A stretch of 64,000 nucleotides of DNA from Hyperoplus lanceolatus (GCA_026929865.2 CM049413.1:14814501-14878500); one strand, 5' to 3'. Numbered from the stretch's first letter, positions 44,374 through 57,385 are shown. Notes: generated from the letters alone by a model not told the origin. Translations and numbers: made by a program.

Positions 44374-47300
44374 CTGTGCAGAGAACAGAGGAAGAAAGAA
44401 ATTGTCAGCGCACAGAATAATAATGTTGGTACATTTATAAGGGTGTAAGCTATTATTCACCCCTTATTATCTAAATGTATTCAAACTGTCTGAATGTAAG
44501 GAATCTTTTAGTGTTTTAGAAAATTAACATTATAGGTTTCACAGAATATTAACAAATATAGCATTCAGGTGCAAAAGAAAATTATTTTCATGTCTCTAGT
44601 CACATTTGTTTTGTAGTTGCAATTACATAGATAAAGATAGTACTTTACTTATCCACAAGGTTACATTTTAATGTTGCAGTCTTAAAAAATAGCATAGTGC
44701 TCCACTCCTCCATCTGTTTCATTGTCATAATTTAAATACAGTAATCCTTAGGGTGATGGTAAGAAAAACTCTTTGTGTGAGGATACACAAGCAGACAGAT
44801 TACCTAAAAACCTCTGACACAAAATGTCTATTGTTGCTGAGTATAAGCCTTTGCCATAAGATTAACAAGTACACCTTTCATATTTACACACCTTTACCGG
44901 CATACAATGCAACATGCTTTTACTCTAGCAGACGCTACCAATTGTGAAGAAAGGCGGAAAGGAAGGTGGACAGGAGTGGTGGAAAAGGCATGTAGAGGCA
45001 TAGAGACAGGTTCCCTCATATTTCTGCTCATTAAATGTTCATGCTGGTGCGTCATGCTTCAAGTTGCTACTCAGAATTAATAATCAAAAATCTGTGTCAG
45101 TCATATCGTTAAAATTGATTTAGGAGACCACAATGAGCTATTAGCTTTGCCTTGACTTGAACAAACTTAAACCTGATTTAGTAAAGTGAAAGAAACATTA
45201 TTCCAAAAAAAAAGTGAATGCGCGATTAATTAAATTATTCACATAATCTTTTATATTAATAAATTATTTTTATACTTAACCAGTTCTCTCACTCTACCTT
45301 GGAATAACAGTAATTTTATCACATCAAATAGTAATAAGGAATAATTTTGGAGTAATATTGATAACAATTATAGCTTCAGTCATCACAATTTCCTTAAAGA
45401 AAAAGAAAGGCTGAGAATCCTCTCAGTTGAGCAGCATTTGCCATGAAAAATGTCCATCAATTGATCAGATTCATATTTAATTTATAAATTTATTGTTTCA
45501 GTTGTTATGAAAATAGTTGGTTAAATCCACTTTGTATATTGTGTGTTTGGCAATCATTATTTGGCATCTGTGAACTTTTTTGTGGTTTACTTCATCTGCC
45601 TCCAAAGGATAAGGTAGATGATCATTGTTTGGCAAGCCAAAACACAGTTGTTTGTTCTGCACCATCAATGGGAAAAGGTGGATAGTAGAGATGTATGTTA
45701 AGGACCACGGAACAGTTTCAGAATCCAAAGTAAGACGGATTACTTAAAATAAATCTGAGGAATAAACATGGGGCCAAACAAGAAGCGTTTTGGACTGTTT
45801 TGATGTATCACCACAGAAATGTAAGACCTTAGGAATTATGGCTGATTGACAGTCAGGGTGTGTTACCTTGGGTCAGAGGGGGAAGGTGAGTGGGTGTTTT
45901 GTAAGGTTGTACCTGATTTAAAAATGTATGTGACGTGTTTTCTGTAAACTTCCATGCACACTTATGAATTGGTGGAGATAGCAAATGGCCAAAGTCCTAA
46001 CCCGCAATTACTCAGAGAAGCCGGTTGACTTAGAGGCCTGGTGAGTCACCGGGTAGCCTGGCATGGCCTAGCCAGCGAATAACTTGCAACACGCTGCTGT
46101 GTGGTGATTCATCTGCTGGCAAAATGGCTGACATCCTGTTTCCGTGCTTCTTTCTAGACCCAGAAATAAGGCCTTTGTGGTATGCAGTTCCCATTTGAAA
46201 GTCCCATGGTGGGCAGGGAGGAATGTTAGGCGCACATACTACTTGCATGGAATACTTTTACAGCTTCCAAGAAGTAAAACTAAAATTGTATTACCACAAG
46301 TACTTTGATCTGTTATTTTTTCTGTTTTTGATTTAATAAAAAATCTAGCAGCCTGGGGGCGCTCGTGGTTTAGCGGTTCGAGTGCCCCGCCCCCCTATGA
46401 GGGTCATTCCTCATTACACCAGCCCCTGGTTCAAGTCAGGCCCAGGTCGTTTATTGCATATCAGTTTCCTCTCTACCCTATTTCATCTCTGTCTCCCCAC
46501 ACTGTCAATAAAGCCTGATAAATGCCAAAAAAATAAACTGAATTTTTTTTTATTTAAATTTAGCAGCCTGAGGATTGATTTGTAGAGATATGCACCTGAC
46601 TGTGCTTGTCATAATGTTAAACCTCCGAAAATTCATCAAACATTTGTGGCAACAGCCAAAAGAAAACTGAAAAATACTTATTTTACCATCAGAAACGACA
46701 AAGAAAAACAGCTAGTTCTCACAATAATAATATAATTTTGATTGATGGGTTGATTATCAAAAATAGTTGACAATTAAGACACTCCACCTATGAGGAACAC
46801 AGTGAACTAGTTCACATCAACCCTGAGGTGGAAATGAGCTGTGAGTTACTCAAGAGCACATCAGCACCAAGCAGAGCCCAAGGGGATCTTATTAATCTTA
46901 AGGACCTCTCTGTCGCAGCAGAATTAGGTTACAGAAGAATACCACAATGGAAGCATGCCAGACTTTCTTCATCTCACCTGGCTGACTGGTACAATATTCA
47001 TAGAAATACTGCCGTTTGTTTGTTGTTATAACAACTGCAGTAAGCAACAAACTGTAGATTGTGACACATGTTGATAGGGGACATTTCCCTTTCTCTCTCA
47101 ATCTCTCTCTCTCTCTCTCGACCTCCATTGGTTAGGAAGCTTTCTGAAGTCCACACAACGAGACAGTCCTAAACCATTAACAAAGCCAATCTGAAACACT
47201 AAACCACCACAGGGCAGGCAGGCGGCAACCATCTGCAGCTCCTCAAAGCTAATAAACCCAATATTCAGATATGCACAATGTTTGCTCTCTAAGCATGTAA

Positions 47301-49029
47301 ATGGCTCATTCTCTGCATTCCTGCATTACCCTGACAAGAAGAGGGTGAGAAAGAGCAAGTGAAGAGCTGAGGGAGGAACGTTTTATATCTGCCTCAACAT
47401 GTGAATCAGAGATATGAGCCTGAAGAGACACAAACTATAAAGCACAAAATAAAAAATTAACTTTCCTTCTGATTTCTCCATCCCTCATAGACACATGCAT
47501 CTGAACACGCCTCGCTAAACAAACAATATGATTGATTCGGCATACCTCTTTGGTCGATTTATTCTGTGCGATAACTCAGTGTGAATGGAGTGAGAAAACA
47601 ATACCTGAAAACAGGTTTGGAGGGAGGAGTCGGTAATCTCCTGATGCTCCTGTCAGGACCATTCAGGGCAATTTTTCAGCAGATTAAAACATAAAAAGAA
47701 AACCGAGATAAGAAGAGAAAACACAGAACACGACATGTCTCTCTTTATATCATCACACCTCGGCGCATCTGTTGAATACCAAAACAAAAAAGACAGCGCA
47801 AGGTCATGTGAATGTATACTGTAGGTGAGAACAATTGCCGACACCTAGCCTCCCTTTTTCTAACTGAGTTCTACACAGATTGAAGCACTGCTAGAAATAC
47901 TGGTCCTCTAAAGCCCTCGTCATTTGTTCCAACTGTCTGCGGTCACCTTGAGTGGAAAACAATATAAGTACAAAAATGTCTCTACTATGCTTCCGTTCCC
48001 GAAGCACAATATTGCTCATACATGAATTACAGAGCAGATACAAGGAGACAATGAGCCCTTGTAACACACACAATGCAAACAAAGCTATGAATGCGAAGGC
48101 CTGTCGTGGCCATATGGCTAGTGTGACAAGATTCAATCTATAATGAGAAGCACACAAGCACAAACGCACCGCAAAGAAGCTGGCTCTACAGACTTTTCCC
48201 CCTACAATTATAACCACATGTTTCCTATAGTGACTCACCAAGAATGAATAGAGGCAAGGCCTGTAAAGGTGAAGTTTGAAACATTCAATACATTGCTTGT
48301 CTGAGTCAAAGCTGATCTGTGTGCGTCTGTTATAAACATATTATCAGAGCCTATAGATCATAGTCTAAAGGAGAGGACATTAGGTGGGTAGTAGGTGTCT
48401 TTCTTGCTCAAGACTGATTAGAAGGCATGTCTCCATTTATCTTTCAATTAAAGGGATCTCAAGGTTGCCTAATGACATGACAGCAATGCACATAGCATTG
48501 TGCAACCATGGCATTCTCATAAAAGTGTCTCTGCCTTTTCAAGCATTATATATTACGTATAGTGCCCTACAATACAATACAGACAGAGATCTGTTATGGA
48601 TATTTTCAAATGACTGGAGAGAGAGAGCAGGAATAGTGTGTCAGTTCCAGCCAACATGGAGCCTTCTGTGTGCTCAGACTATAACAACAATACTGTTCAA
48701 GTTTTGCAATGCACAGCAGCTACCTGAATGACCTAATCCACCATTATAAACTTCAGGCGGCTGACGAGGAATGTAACCAACATTTCACTTTTTATTCCAC
48801 CCACATTAATGTGGCAGTGAATAGAAAAGAAGACATAACAAGCATACATTAGAAGTTAAGATACAGCCTAACACAAGGAAGATACCATTAGAACAAAATA
48901 GAATTGTTAGGTTAGAGTAAGGGAAATAAAAGAGGGGAATATATTAGATATTAAAGATGATAAAACAAGATGGGACAATAGAATAGAATAGACCCTCTGT
49001 ACAACTGGCTCTAGTTTGCACATGCAAAC
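44374..49029. other. Probable fam83h first intron / upstream spacer
   Basis: No coding exon was recognised on either strand. On the minus strand a pyrimidine tract and CACAG at about 44374 form an acceptor for the fam83h start-codon exon, so a non-coding first exon must lie further right. The stretch holds a SINE (46356-46555) and a short CT run (about 47094-47120). Confidence 0.45.
46356..46555 (+). mobile_element. tRNA-derived SINE, copy 1
   Basis: The body starts GGGGCGCTCGTGGTTTAGCG and has a B-box-like GGTTCAAGTC, then the tail CTCTGTCTCCCCACACTGTC followed by AATAAAGCCTGATAAATGCC and an A/T-rich end. It is flanked by 15-base direct repeats differing at one position (46341-46355 and 46556-46570), the mark of LINE-driven insertion. 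The same tail family occurs at 51984-52173. Confidence 0.8.
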
Positions 49030-49430
49030 TTGGCCGAGAGTTTCACTCCATACCTCCTAAATTTTCTCCAGAGCTCGTCTCTTCGCGTAGCCTATCTTTG
49101 TGCAAACTGCTATCGCTGCCCTCCTGGTGAAACCGCCGATGAGCGTCTCCTTTCCGTCGGCACGTCACATTCCTCGGACTTTGTAAAAATACCACCCAAT
49201 TCCCAGTGTGCACCCTGGTGCCGTCCAGCGAAGACAAGCCCGGCGAGGCAACACGGACCACAGGCCCGGGCTGAGCACTTAACTATGCAGTGTGTGAATC
49301 TCCAGAGCTGCCGCCAATACGGCATAGAGCAGCGCGTTGAATGAGGAAGGACCAGGCCTACTCTTGTTAGGCAGGGCTCTCCCACCGGCATGACTCCTCC
49401 CAAACCCCGTCGAATGCTGCGAACACTTCA
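49030..49430 (-). promoter_or_regulatory. CpG-rich block, candidate fam83h promoter/exon 1
   Basis: A compositional island rich in CpG and GC within A/T-rich surroundings, located about 5 kb upstream of the fam83h start codon on the minus strand. Its reading frames in several directions do not resemble any protein family. The position and the need for a non-coding first exon make it the best promoter candidate, but I could not fix a donor site. Confidence 0.4.
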
Positions 49431-50967
49431 TTGGAAGTTAACTGCCAGTGGCACATTTTAAAAGTGCTGATCGGCCTACCCTATGTCATGGCTGGCTGCT
49501 AATTAGTATTTTATCAGGCTTTTATGAAACAGGGAGGCGTTTCTCCAACGGAACCCCGGTCTTAATTGTCTGTTTGCTCTGTATGTTTGTTTGTTTGTTT
49601 GTTTACCACTGACCCATCTCATCATCATCTGATCCCTGCTGTAGTTATAAATGAATGATGATTATAAAGTTCTCTCGAGTCTTGAATCCTTGGGAGATTT
49701 TGGCACCGCTTAAATTATATATTTTATATTTTAGTTTATATATTAAACTATATTTTTTATATATTTATATAGCCTATATACATATAATTATGTAATTTCT
49801 AATTAGAAATAACAAATGAGTTCTCACACAAATGAAAAGTTGAATTCCAAACATTTCTCAAATCAATGCACTCAGCTGTTTTGCTCCTTACCTTGCTGGG
49901 TCTGGTTTGACCAGTCCCTTGTGGTGACTAATGTTAACTTACTTTAGGTATTTATTGCTGTGTAATAGACTTTTGTGTTTTGTGCTACCACATGTCAGCA
50001 TTTGTTATCCCATAATCACCCCTTTATCTAACACTTATTCTGCCTTAGACAAAGAGTGGCCTCCTTTTTGCTTTGTTAAAAAGTTACTTAAACTCACTTA
50101 AGTGACCATGTTCCCCACTGAAATATGGTGTAGATGAGGCAAATGGTGTGCTGTTTTCCATATATTAAAAAACTGTCAAAATCAGCAGACTTTTAAAGTT
50201 TCCTTTTCTACTGTGTTCTTCCTGCTGTAATATGGGCTGGATTTGGATTTTGTTTTTTATTAGGACATACAGACAGAGCTGGTAAAGTCAGAGTTAATTT
50301 CAAATATTTATTGATTGTATAATTTGAGGGAAATCTAATTTGTCACATTGTGTCAATATCTTTTTTTTAATTATTTTATTTTATTTGATCTACTTCTCTT
50401 TTTGATCCTCGACCACTCAAATACACTAGCACCATTAAAAAAGGTGTAATACAGGTAAAAAGTAGGAACGTGTGTGAACTTAAAATGGGTCGTCCTTTGT
50501 CCTGAAATGTGTCTATCAGACAGGACACACCTTGTTTCTTGGCCCTGTGATAGCAACACACACATGATTGTGTGTTCAGTCCTGCTCACCAGGGTGTGCC
50601 TCCACTTTGAATGTGCTTGTAAGCTGCTACACTCAAACTGCAGGAGCCATATTTCTGAGCTCTAGCCTTTCCTTTTCTTTCTTCAAACTCATGCAAATGT
50701 GCAACTCTCAACATGCAAAATATATGAAATGACTGCCAATAGTGTGCAGTTATTGAAATCAAAATAAAATAAAATAAACAGTAAAACAATACTTTGTCTA
50801 AAAGGATCTCTGATGAAAGAAGTATGTCGACCAGGAGAGAAAGTGAGGTTAGCGTCTTCTCACATGAACACGTTCTGACAACAGACACAGGTATACAGAC
50901 GCTGAAATGGGGCGAGACCGCTCCATGGAATGTGCTCAAGGCATCCAACCACACCCAATGTCCTTCG

Positions 50968-50969
<2 letters not shown>

Positions 50970-51028
<59 letters not shown>
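50970..51028. repeat. (TC)n microsatellite
   Basis: About 59 bases of uninterrupted TC dinucleotides. Confidence 0.95.
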
Positions 51029-51032
<4 letters not shown>

Positions 51033-51783
51033 TCTCCCTACCTTTCTGCCTTCCTGTATCTATCTGGGCCTCTCTCTCCCTGTGCTCCTCCCTTTTTGAG
51101 TCACCTGGCAGCCATTCAACAGGTTTACAGGTCCATGCAGGCAGAGGCCAGGCAGCTCAATCTTGGCCTCCATCTCTGCACGCCTTGAACAGGGGTTGGC
51201 ATTTATCTGGGTCTGTTGGAACTAAAGCAAGTTTTATACACACGCCAGTTACAGATCAATGATGACTTAGCAGTCATATATACTGTATGTAGAGAACAAA
51301 CTGTAGAGAACATAAAGTGTATTTTCAAGGTGTTTGGGCCACCAGAAGGCTCTGCAACAGCTCCAGGCCAATTTAGCAATCTGTATTAAAAGGAATGGTT
51401 TGACAAATGGCAGGTTTGGCTCTGTATGAAGGTAGCAGAATCCGCCAACCGGCATCTCTAAAGTTCACTGATTAACAGTAATTATGTGTTACTTGTTTTG
51501 AGCAATGCATCACTAGGATGACTGTAACCCAACAAAGAGTCCAGAATGCCACTGCAAGAAATAGTGTGGCAACAAGTGAAACCACAATGATGCGTGTTTA
51601 TGCTTACGTTTTTGTACAGATTAAACAAACAAGTCTAAACATGTTAATGAGTGAAATTTAGAGCTACTTGTAGGTCGATGTTGAACAGAGCTGGGTAGCC
51701 GTTTCCAGTGTTAATATTAAACTAAGCAAAAAGGCAGCTAGCTGTAATTGTGTATCTATCACACAGACACTAGACTGACATCA

Positions 51784-51836
51784 AGTATTATGTTTTATTA
51801 ATACAATTGAAACTTGTATTAATAAAACATAATACT
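51784..51836. repeat. Perfect inverted repeat, 23-base arms
   Basis: AGTATTATGTTTTATTAATA plus CAA is mirrored perfectly on the other side of a 7-base loop. A/T-rich, with no known function. Confidence 0.85.
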
Positions 51837-51983
51837 AGTATAATAATAACGCTGACTGTCATTGGCACAGACTCAGCAAACTGCGTTTTTAGTTATACAT
51901 TTTTTTCAATTTCATAATCTCAGTACACGTTGCATTAGTATTAGCTGAACCTTAACATCTGACATCTGTATAGAACAGCTAAC

Positions 51984-52173
51984 GAGGGGGGCGCCTTTAG
52001 CTCAGTTGGTAAGGCATCCCCCTCCCGGGCCGGGCCCAGCAGCAGACCCGGGCTCGATTCCCACCCGCGGTCGTTCTCTGCATGTCACTCCCCTCTCTGC
52101 CCCATTTCACCTCTGTCTCTCTGCACTATCAATAAAGCATAAAAATGCCCAAAAAATATCTTAAAAAAAAAAA
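51984..52173 (+). mobile_element. tRNA-derived SINE, copy 2
   Basis: The head contains an A box (TTTAGCTCAGTTGGTAAGGC) and a B box (GGCTCGATTCC), so it derives from a tRNA gene. The tail has CACCTCTGTCTCTCTGCACT then ATCAATAAAGCATAAAAATG and poly(A). Perfect 12-base target duplications AGAACAGCTAAC flank it (51972-51983 and 52174-52185). It shares its tail with the SINE at 46356. Confidence 0.9.
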
Positions 52174-52690
52174 AGAACAGCTAACTAATGAAAATCTCAG
52201 TGACAATGTTTTGTCCCCTTAAAATCTGAAAATGATAACATTCAAGAAGATAGAATACATTACAGGGAGACTAACAGATATCAGGCAACAACAACATTTT
52301 GCAGGTTGCAACTCATTATTATTTCAGTTGTCTTTTCGACAAGGTAAGAGGTGCTTCTGTGCCGCATCTATAAAGCTGTTAGTTGATTGTTTTCCCTACT
52401 CGTCTCAGAACAGACTTAATCACCATTTACTTGGATAAACAGGAAGTTACTTCTGTTTAAATATACAAAGAGGTTTATCTGAGTCTGCTCTTGCCTTGTA
52501 TCTCTCTCTTTCTCGGTCTGGAGCCTGCCTCACTGTGGAACTATGAGCATTTCCCAGCACGCTTTTCCCCCAATGTAATGTCACACCTGAGTATAAGGTG
52601 ATTCTCTGGAGCCTGGGGTTCTGAGGTCATCTTTACACCACTGTGCTGGGAGGAAAGGCTGCACACACAGATCCACTTCAACACTAAACA

Positions 52691-52722
52691 GCATATGGGT
52701 TGCAATCATGCAACCCATATGC
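52691..52722. repeat. Perfect inverted repeat, 14-base arms
   Basis: GCATATGGGTTGCA and TGCAACCCATATGC flank the loop ATCA. Confidence 0.85.
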
Positions 52723-52914
52723 ATATATGTGTGACCATCATGCTAATAAGACAACGGTACATTCACATTGCCACCCACCCCATATAATGATATTTCACCC
52801 TTAGTTCCTTCAGTCAGCATCATAAGAAGTTCCTTATTTTCTGATCCAGGAAAAAAATACTTTTACCATTAAGCAGGAGAGTAAAAACGCAATCCTCAAA
52901 AATACACAAAAAAC

Positions 52915-53023
<109 letters not shown>

Positions 53024-53308
53024 CTAAGATACCTCGTTTGTGCCATTATGTTGTTACGTCACATAACTAAATACTCCCTGTCAGGTACCACTAAATGAGA
53101 TCTGTCTTATGCGCCTGTCAAACCTGCATGTTTGTCTTAACAAGTGTTTCTGTTCCTGCTTCAGGCACCCGAGACCTTGTCGTGAGCCTCTGACAAGTAT
53201 TCTAATCATTTTTAGTACTAGGTGGGGCATCACCATGAACCATAAACAACTCACTCAGTTCGAACGAAAGTCCCCACAGTGTGTGCAAGGTTATTGGATT
53301 TATTAGAA

Positions 53309-53337
53309 CGTGTGTGTGTGTGTGTGTGTGTGTGTGC
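53309..53337. repeat. (GT)n microsatellite
   Basis: A short GT run followed by mixed GCATGCGTGC alternating purine-pyrimidine sequence. Confidence 0.9.
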
Positions 53338-55085
53338 ATGCGTGCGTGCATGCGCACATACCTGTGACAGGTGCAGTCATTCTGTACCTTTATTACAGCA
53401 CTCGTGAAAGGGTAATGGTTATTCAGGAAACCCCATAGCATCACAGACAGGATACAAAGTATAAGTAAACAAGAGTCTGACTTTGTAAAACAGCTTGACC
53501 CTGTCGTGCTATTACAACAGAGAACCAAAACTGCCATGAATCATTGCTACTTCCTTTACTACCACTATTAATTAACAATGTAGGCTCAACTACAAATAGA
53601 GCTTTAAAACAAATGTCACCAATCAGGACAACTGTCATGGACCTTAGGGAGTAATCTTACAGAAAGTTTACATGTCAACAATTTGCTTAAGGTTGAAAAA
53701 CATAAAGGCTTAGGAATGAACAAAGTCCTAAAACTGGTTTAGGTGCGCTTCAGAGGTACAGCAAGGGAGCAAAACCAGCAAAGTAGAAAGGTGACACAGG
53801 TTAGTGTTTGCACTAATAACAGTCAGGCTTTGAATTTCCGTGTGTCATGCGTGTTGCATAAGGGAACCCTATATCAGCAGGTGGATAGATGTGAAGGATA
53901 TCTGTCACCTCACAGAACGGGTTGTCAATATGTTCAAATCCTGCTTGGTTGGGGTTCCTGTATGAGGCAACTGCCACCTGGTCATCTTGAAGAGCAGGAC
54001 ACATATTTGACAATGTTAGGGTGTACATTGTGAGGTGCTTATTTCTTTAATACATCTGGAGGTGTCCTAAAGGACACAGGGATACTTTAATATGATTGTA
54101 TTGTTGATTCTGTTTGTTTTTTGTCCCAGCTCTAGCTGGTTGAGCAACAGGTGTTTTAATACTAAAGACACTATTTTAAGGTACATCTTTTCTTTTGATC
54201 TTTGGCAGTACCTCACCTAGTCTTATGGCAAGGAGAAAGCATATTCTTCTCACAGGTGGGTTATTTTGATGAGGCTCCTGTGAAAGGGATGCAGGATAGG
54301 CCTTACGTTCAAGTACTCCGATATGAAAGTATTTGGATATTGTAATACAAATGGAAACCTGGCACAGCTTGCCTACTTCTAAGAAAGAGGCGGTGTCTTG
54401 TGGGAAATCCCACGACTACTTAAAATACTTGTTTTGTTTCCACTGTGCACCAGAAAAAAGGCCAGTCTGATGAAATGAACGCATGGCAATTACTGTACGT
54501 TCACTGCAGGGTGTGGGCAACCAGCTGTCTTGTACTGCCCCCTACTGGACTGACCTTGACGTTGTTAGCTGAAATGTGTAGTCACCTGGCTACATCACAC
54601 TTGATGATCGCAATGATGTTACTGTAAAAGATAAACGTTATCAATTAACACCACACATGTACAAATGGCACAATTACAAATGTTGTTTTGTGATAATATA
54701 AAACATAATTGTATAATAAAAAACAAACGGCTATTTAAGGATAAAAGGATGCGAAAAATACTAATTGGAAAATATATTTTTAAAAAGCTATTTTCTTCCA
54801 GCTGATCATAGTATTAGCCTACATGATCTTCCTCAGCAAACACTGTTTTTAGTATTTTCTTCCTTATTTTTTTTATTAATCAATAAACTTTATATTTCCC
54901 AGGGCTATGGCTACATGGTGCAATGTCTGACGCCACCTACAATAGGCTACATCAGCCATGTATTACAAAGCAAAGTAAATAGGCTATCTAAAATCAAGTG
55001 TCATCAGATAAAAATCCCCTTACACGTGACGTGAAGCCAGAGCTCCAAATGTTGGCGTCAGATTTGTTGCGGAGACCGACAAGAA

Positions 55086-55120
55086 GGAAAACGAAAGTCT
55101 GATGTAAAGTTTCGTTTTCC
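55086..55120 (+). promoter_or_regulatory. Inverted pair of ISRE motifs upstream of the rtp-like gene
   Basis: GAAAACGAAA (55087-55096) and TTTCGTTTTC (55110-55119) each fit the interferon-stimulated response element GAAANNGAAA. With one extra base on each side they are exact inverted repeats (GGAAAACGAAA / TTTCGTTTTCC) separated by 13 bases. They lie 127-161 bases before the ATG at 55247. ISGF3/IRF binding is inferred. Confidence 0.75.
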
Positions 55121-55246
55121 AGAGTAACAGCTGCTGGCTGGTAATAAATACAGAGGATGTGAGCAGAGCGACATTCGCAAGTCAAAAGACGTCGCATCAA
55201 CTGTTCACTTCACAAACTGAGCTCAGATAACAGATCATCATACAAC

Positions 55247-57052
55247 ATGAGCGGATCCACAGGTAAAAAGAAATACATTTATTTTATTGTGCATGAATTT
55301 GCATTTTATTTTGATGCTGAATTTTTTTGTTTTGTTTTTATGTTTGTTTTTCTAATTTACCACGGCGTGGACATAGGCTACCTGTGTTCACATTTGTTCA
55401 TGTTTAAAGCTTAACATTTTTGATTAAAATAAAAAGATGAAAGAATGTGTGACTGTCAAGTTATCTCCCTTTTTTGTTCAGTCTCCACTTGAAGGAGACC
55501 CAATTTATTTTTAAATGTTTTAAAGAGAGACCTGTCAAACATATTTCGTACCGAACTTCCTTTCTACGTGCTGAAGGCAGCAGAGCCGAAAGAACAATGT
55601 CTTACTTGTTCAGTGTTGTGACACAGAGATACCTATTGTATTTGCAATGTTTTTTTTTGTTTTTTTTCCCCCACTTGTGTAGAATGGATCCCTTCCTTAT
55701 GGATGGAAACCTTTGATGAATTAGTAAATGATGACAATGAGCTGGACTATGGAGACCAGTGGACTCTTAACTTTAACTACAGCCAGACAGACAAAGTCAC
55801 CAAGGAGGAGAGGAAGAGAGGCTGGAAGGTTTATACCCACTGTGCCTATGGACAGTATGTATCAAGATGTATAACCTCGAGTTAATGCAATATACAAACA
55901 TTCATGTTAAGGTGGATAAAAAATGTATTGGTCCAGACAGTAGTCTCATCATTCCTCTTACAATGTCATTCCAGGTTATATGATGAAATGAAAGAAGAGT
56001 ATTTGAAATGTAAAAAACAGTGTCATTATGTGGAAAAACCGGTACTGCAGCCTGAGTAAAGAGGGCAGGACGTACTGTGGGTTTCGTTTCACTTGAGTAA
56101 ACACAACAACAGGGTTAAGAAAAGTAAATTATGCCCTAAGATGTTTTCAGAATCCTACTCCTACATCTAATCATTTACAGATACACATTTTAAAAAGTAG
56201 GCTATACCAAAAGTAAATGTTCTCATTATGCAGAATGACTGGAACTGCATTGCAGCTGGTAAAGTTGACCCATATGCAATTAGTTACACCTTTGGATAAC
56301 TTAACCAATAATAATAAATCCCAATGTATTTAATAATTTATCTTTTACATTAAATATCGAAATCTGCAAAGTATCTTGTAACTCATGTTGTTTAATAAAA
56401 GTAGTGAATTTAAAGGTTTGATAATACCCCCAGAATGTAGTGGAGTAGAAGTATAAAGCAGCATAACAATGACATAATCAAGTAAGGTCATTTCTATAAC
56501 CTCCAAATTGTACTAAAGTTCAGGGTTGGAGTAAATTAATGTACTTACATTCCACAACTGGATTTAACCAACATTATTATTATGGAAAGATTGACCCTTT
56601 TCATTTGAAATGTTGCCTTTTCAAAAACATTCCTTGCAGGAATACCTCAGGAACAATCTCACTCATTCACTCTTCATCTATTTTCCTCTCTTTTCACCAT
56701 CAATAGTTTTGAGTGTGAATCCTGCAACAAGACCTGGTCTTCAGCACGGGTGGTGGTGTTGTTCCGCTACCGGCTGCGGGGCGACAGGGGGACAGTGATC
56801 ATGCGGCCCTTTGGACAGGCCTGTCGCCAATGCCAAGACGATGAGTTTTATCTACCTGGTTTCTCCAAGGAAGATGTGGAAAAAGCCTTCCTCAGGCTGA
56901 TCCGCAAAATCCGGAAGAACTGCTACAGAGATGATGAAGACAGCGACAATGATGGCAGCTCATCTAGTTCCACCAAGGTGTATACCAAACCTCACGAGGC
57001 TTCCCTGTGTCAGGCCTGCATTATGGGAATATGCTGTCAGGATGATGACTAG
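55247..57052 (+). CDS. Receptor-transporting-protein-like, 3CxxC zinc finger (rtp3-like)
   Basis: RTP/REEP-type zinc-finger protein; mammalian RTPs chaperone GPCRs to the surface, RTP4 is an interferon-induced antiviral, and fish rtp3-type genes are reported as interferon-induced. Coding exons: 55247-55262, 55683-55854, 56707-57052, giving 177 residues with consistent phase. It starts MSGSTEWIPSLWMETFDELV, typical of the RTP N-terminus. The 3CxxC domain shows VYTHC, FECESC, ACRQC and, at the end, LCQACIMGICC. Residues about 130-150 are acidic and serine-rich. It has no C-terminal transmembrane segment, unlike mammalian RTPs, and is shorter than human members (about 228-350). Poly(A) signal AATAAA at 57363-57368. 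An inverted ISRE pair lies upstream. The exact paralogue number is uncertain, so no symbol is given. Confidence 0.88.
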
Positions 57053-57068
57053 ATGACAGCATGTGTGT

Positions 57069-57155
<87 letters not shown>

Positions 57156-57385
57156 TTAACAGTGAAATGTTGTGGGTTGTTTAACTAAGATGCTCTGTTG
57201 CAGTTTGACGTTTTTTTGGGATAATGCTGTTAATGAAAATTATATCAGGACCAAGAATATGTTTTTTTCCCCGGTAATTATATTGAGTTATATATTTTTT
57301 GTACAGTACTTTGTACAGTGTATGGTTCTTTATTGTCCCGCAATATTGTATATGTTTCTACCAATAAAGTCTTATGTCTGACAAC
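57053..57385 (+). other. rtp-like 3' UTR with (TG)n
   Basis: The (TG)n run (about 57067-57148) begins 15 bases after the stop codon and lies inside the expected mRNA. AATAAA at 57363-57368 closes the UTR. Confidence 0.7.

Noticed and set aside
50794..51262. Ser/Leu-rich frames of about 100 codons
   Set aside because: Produced by the (TC)n run; no start context or splice signals.
51984..52090. Functional tRNA gene
   Set aside because: A and B boxes are present but the fold is interrupted by GC-rich insertions, and the sequence continues into a SINE tail with target duplications.
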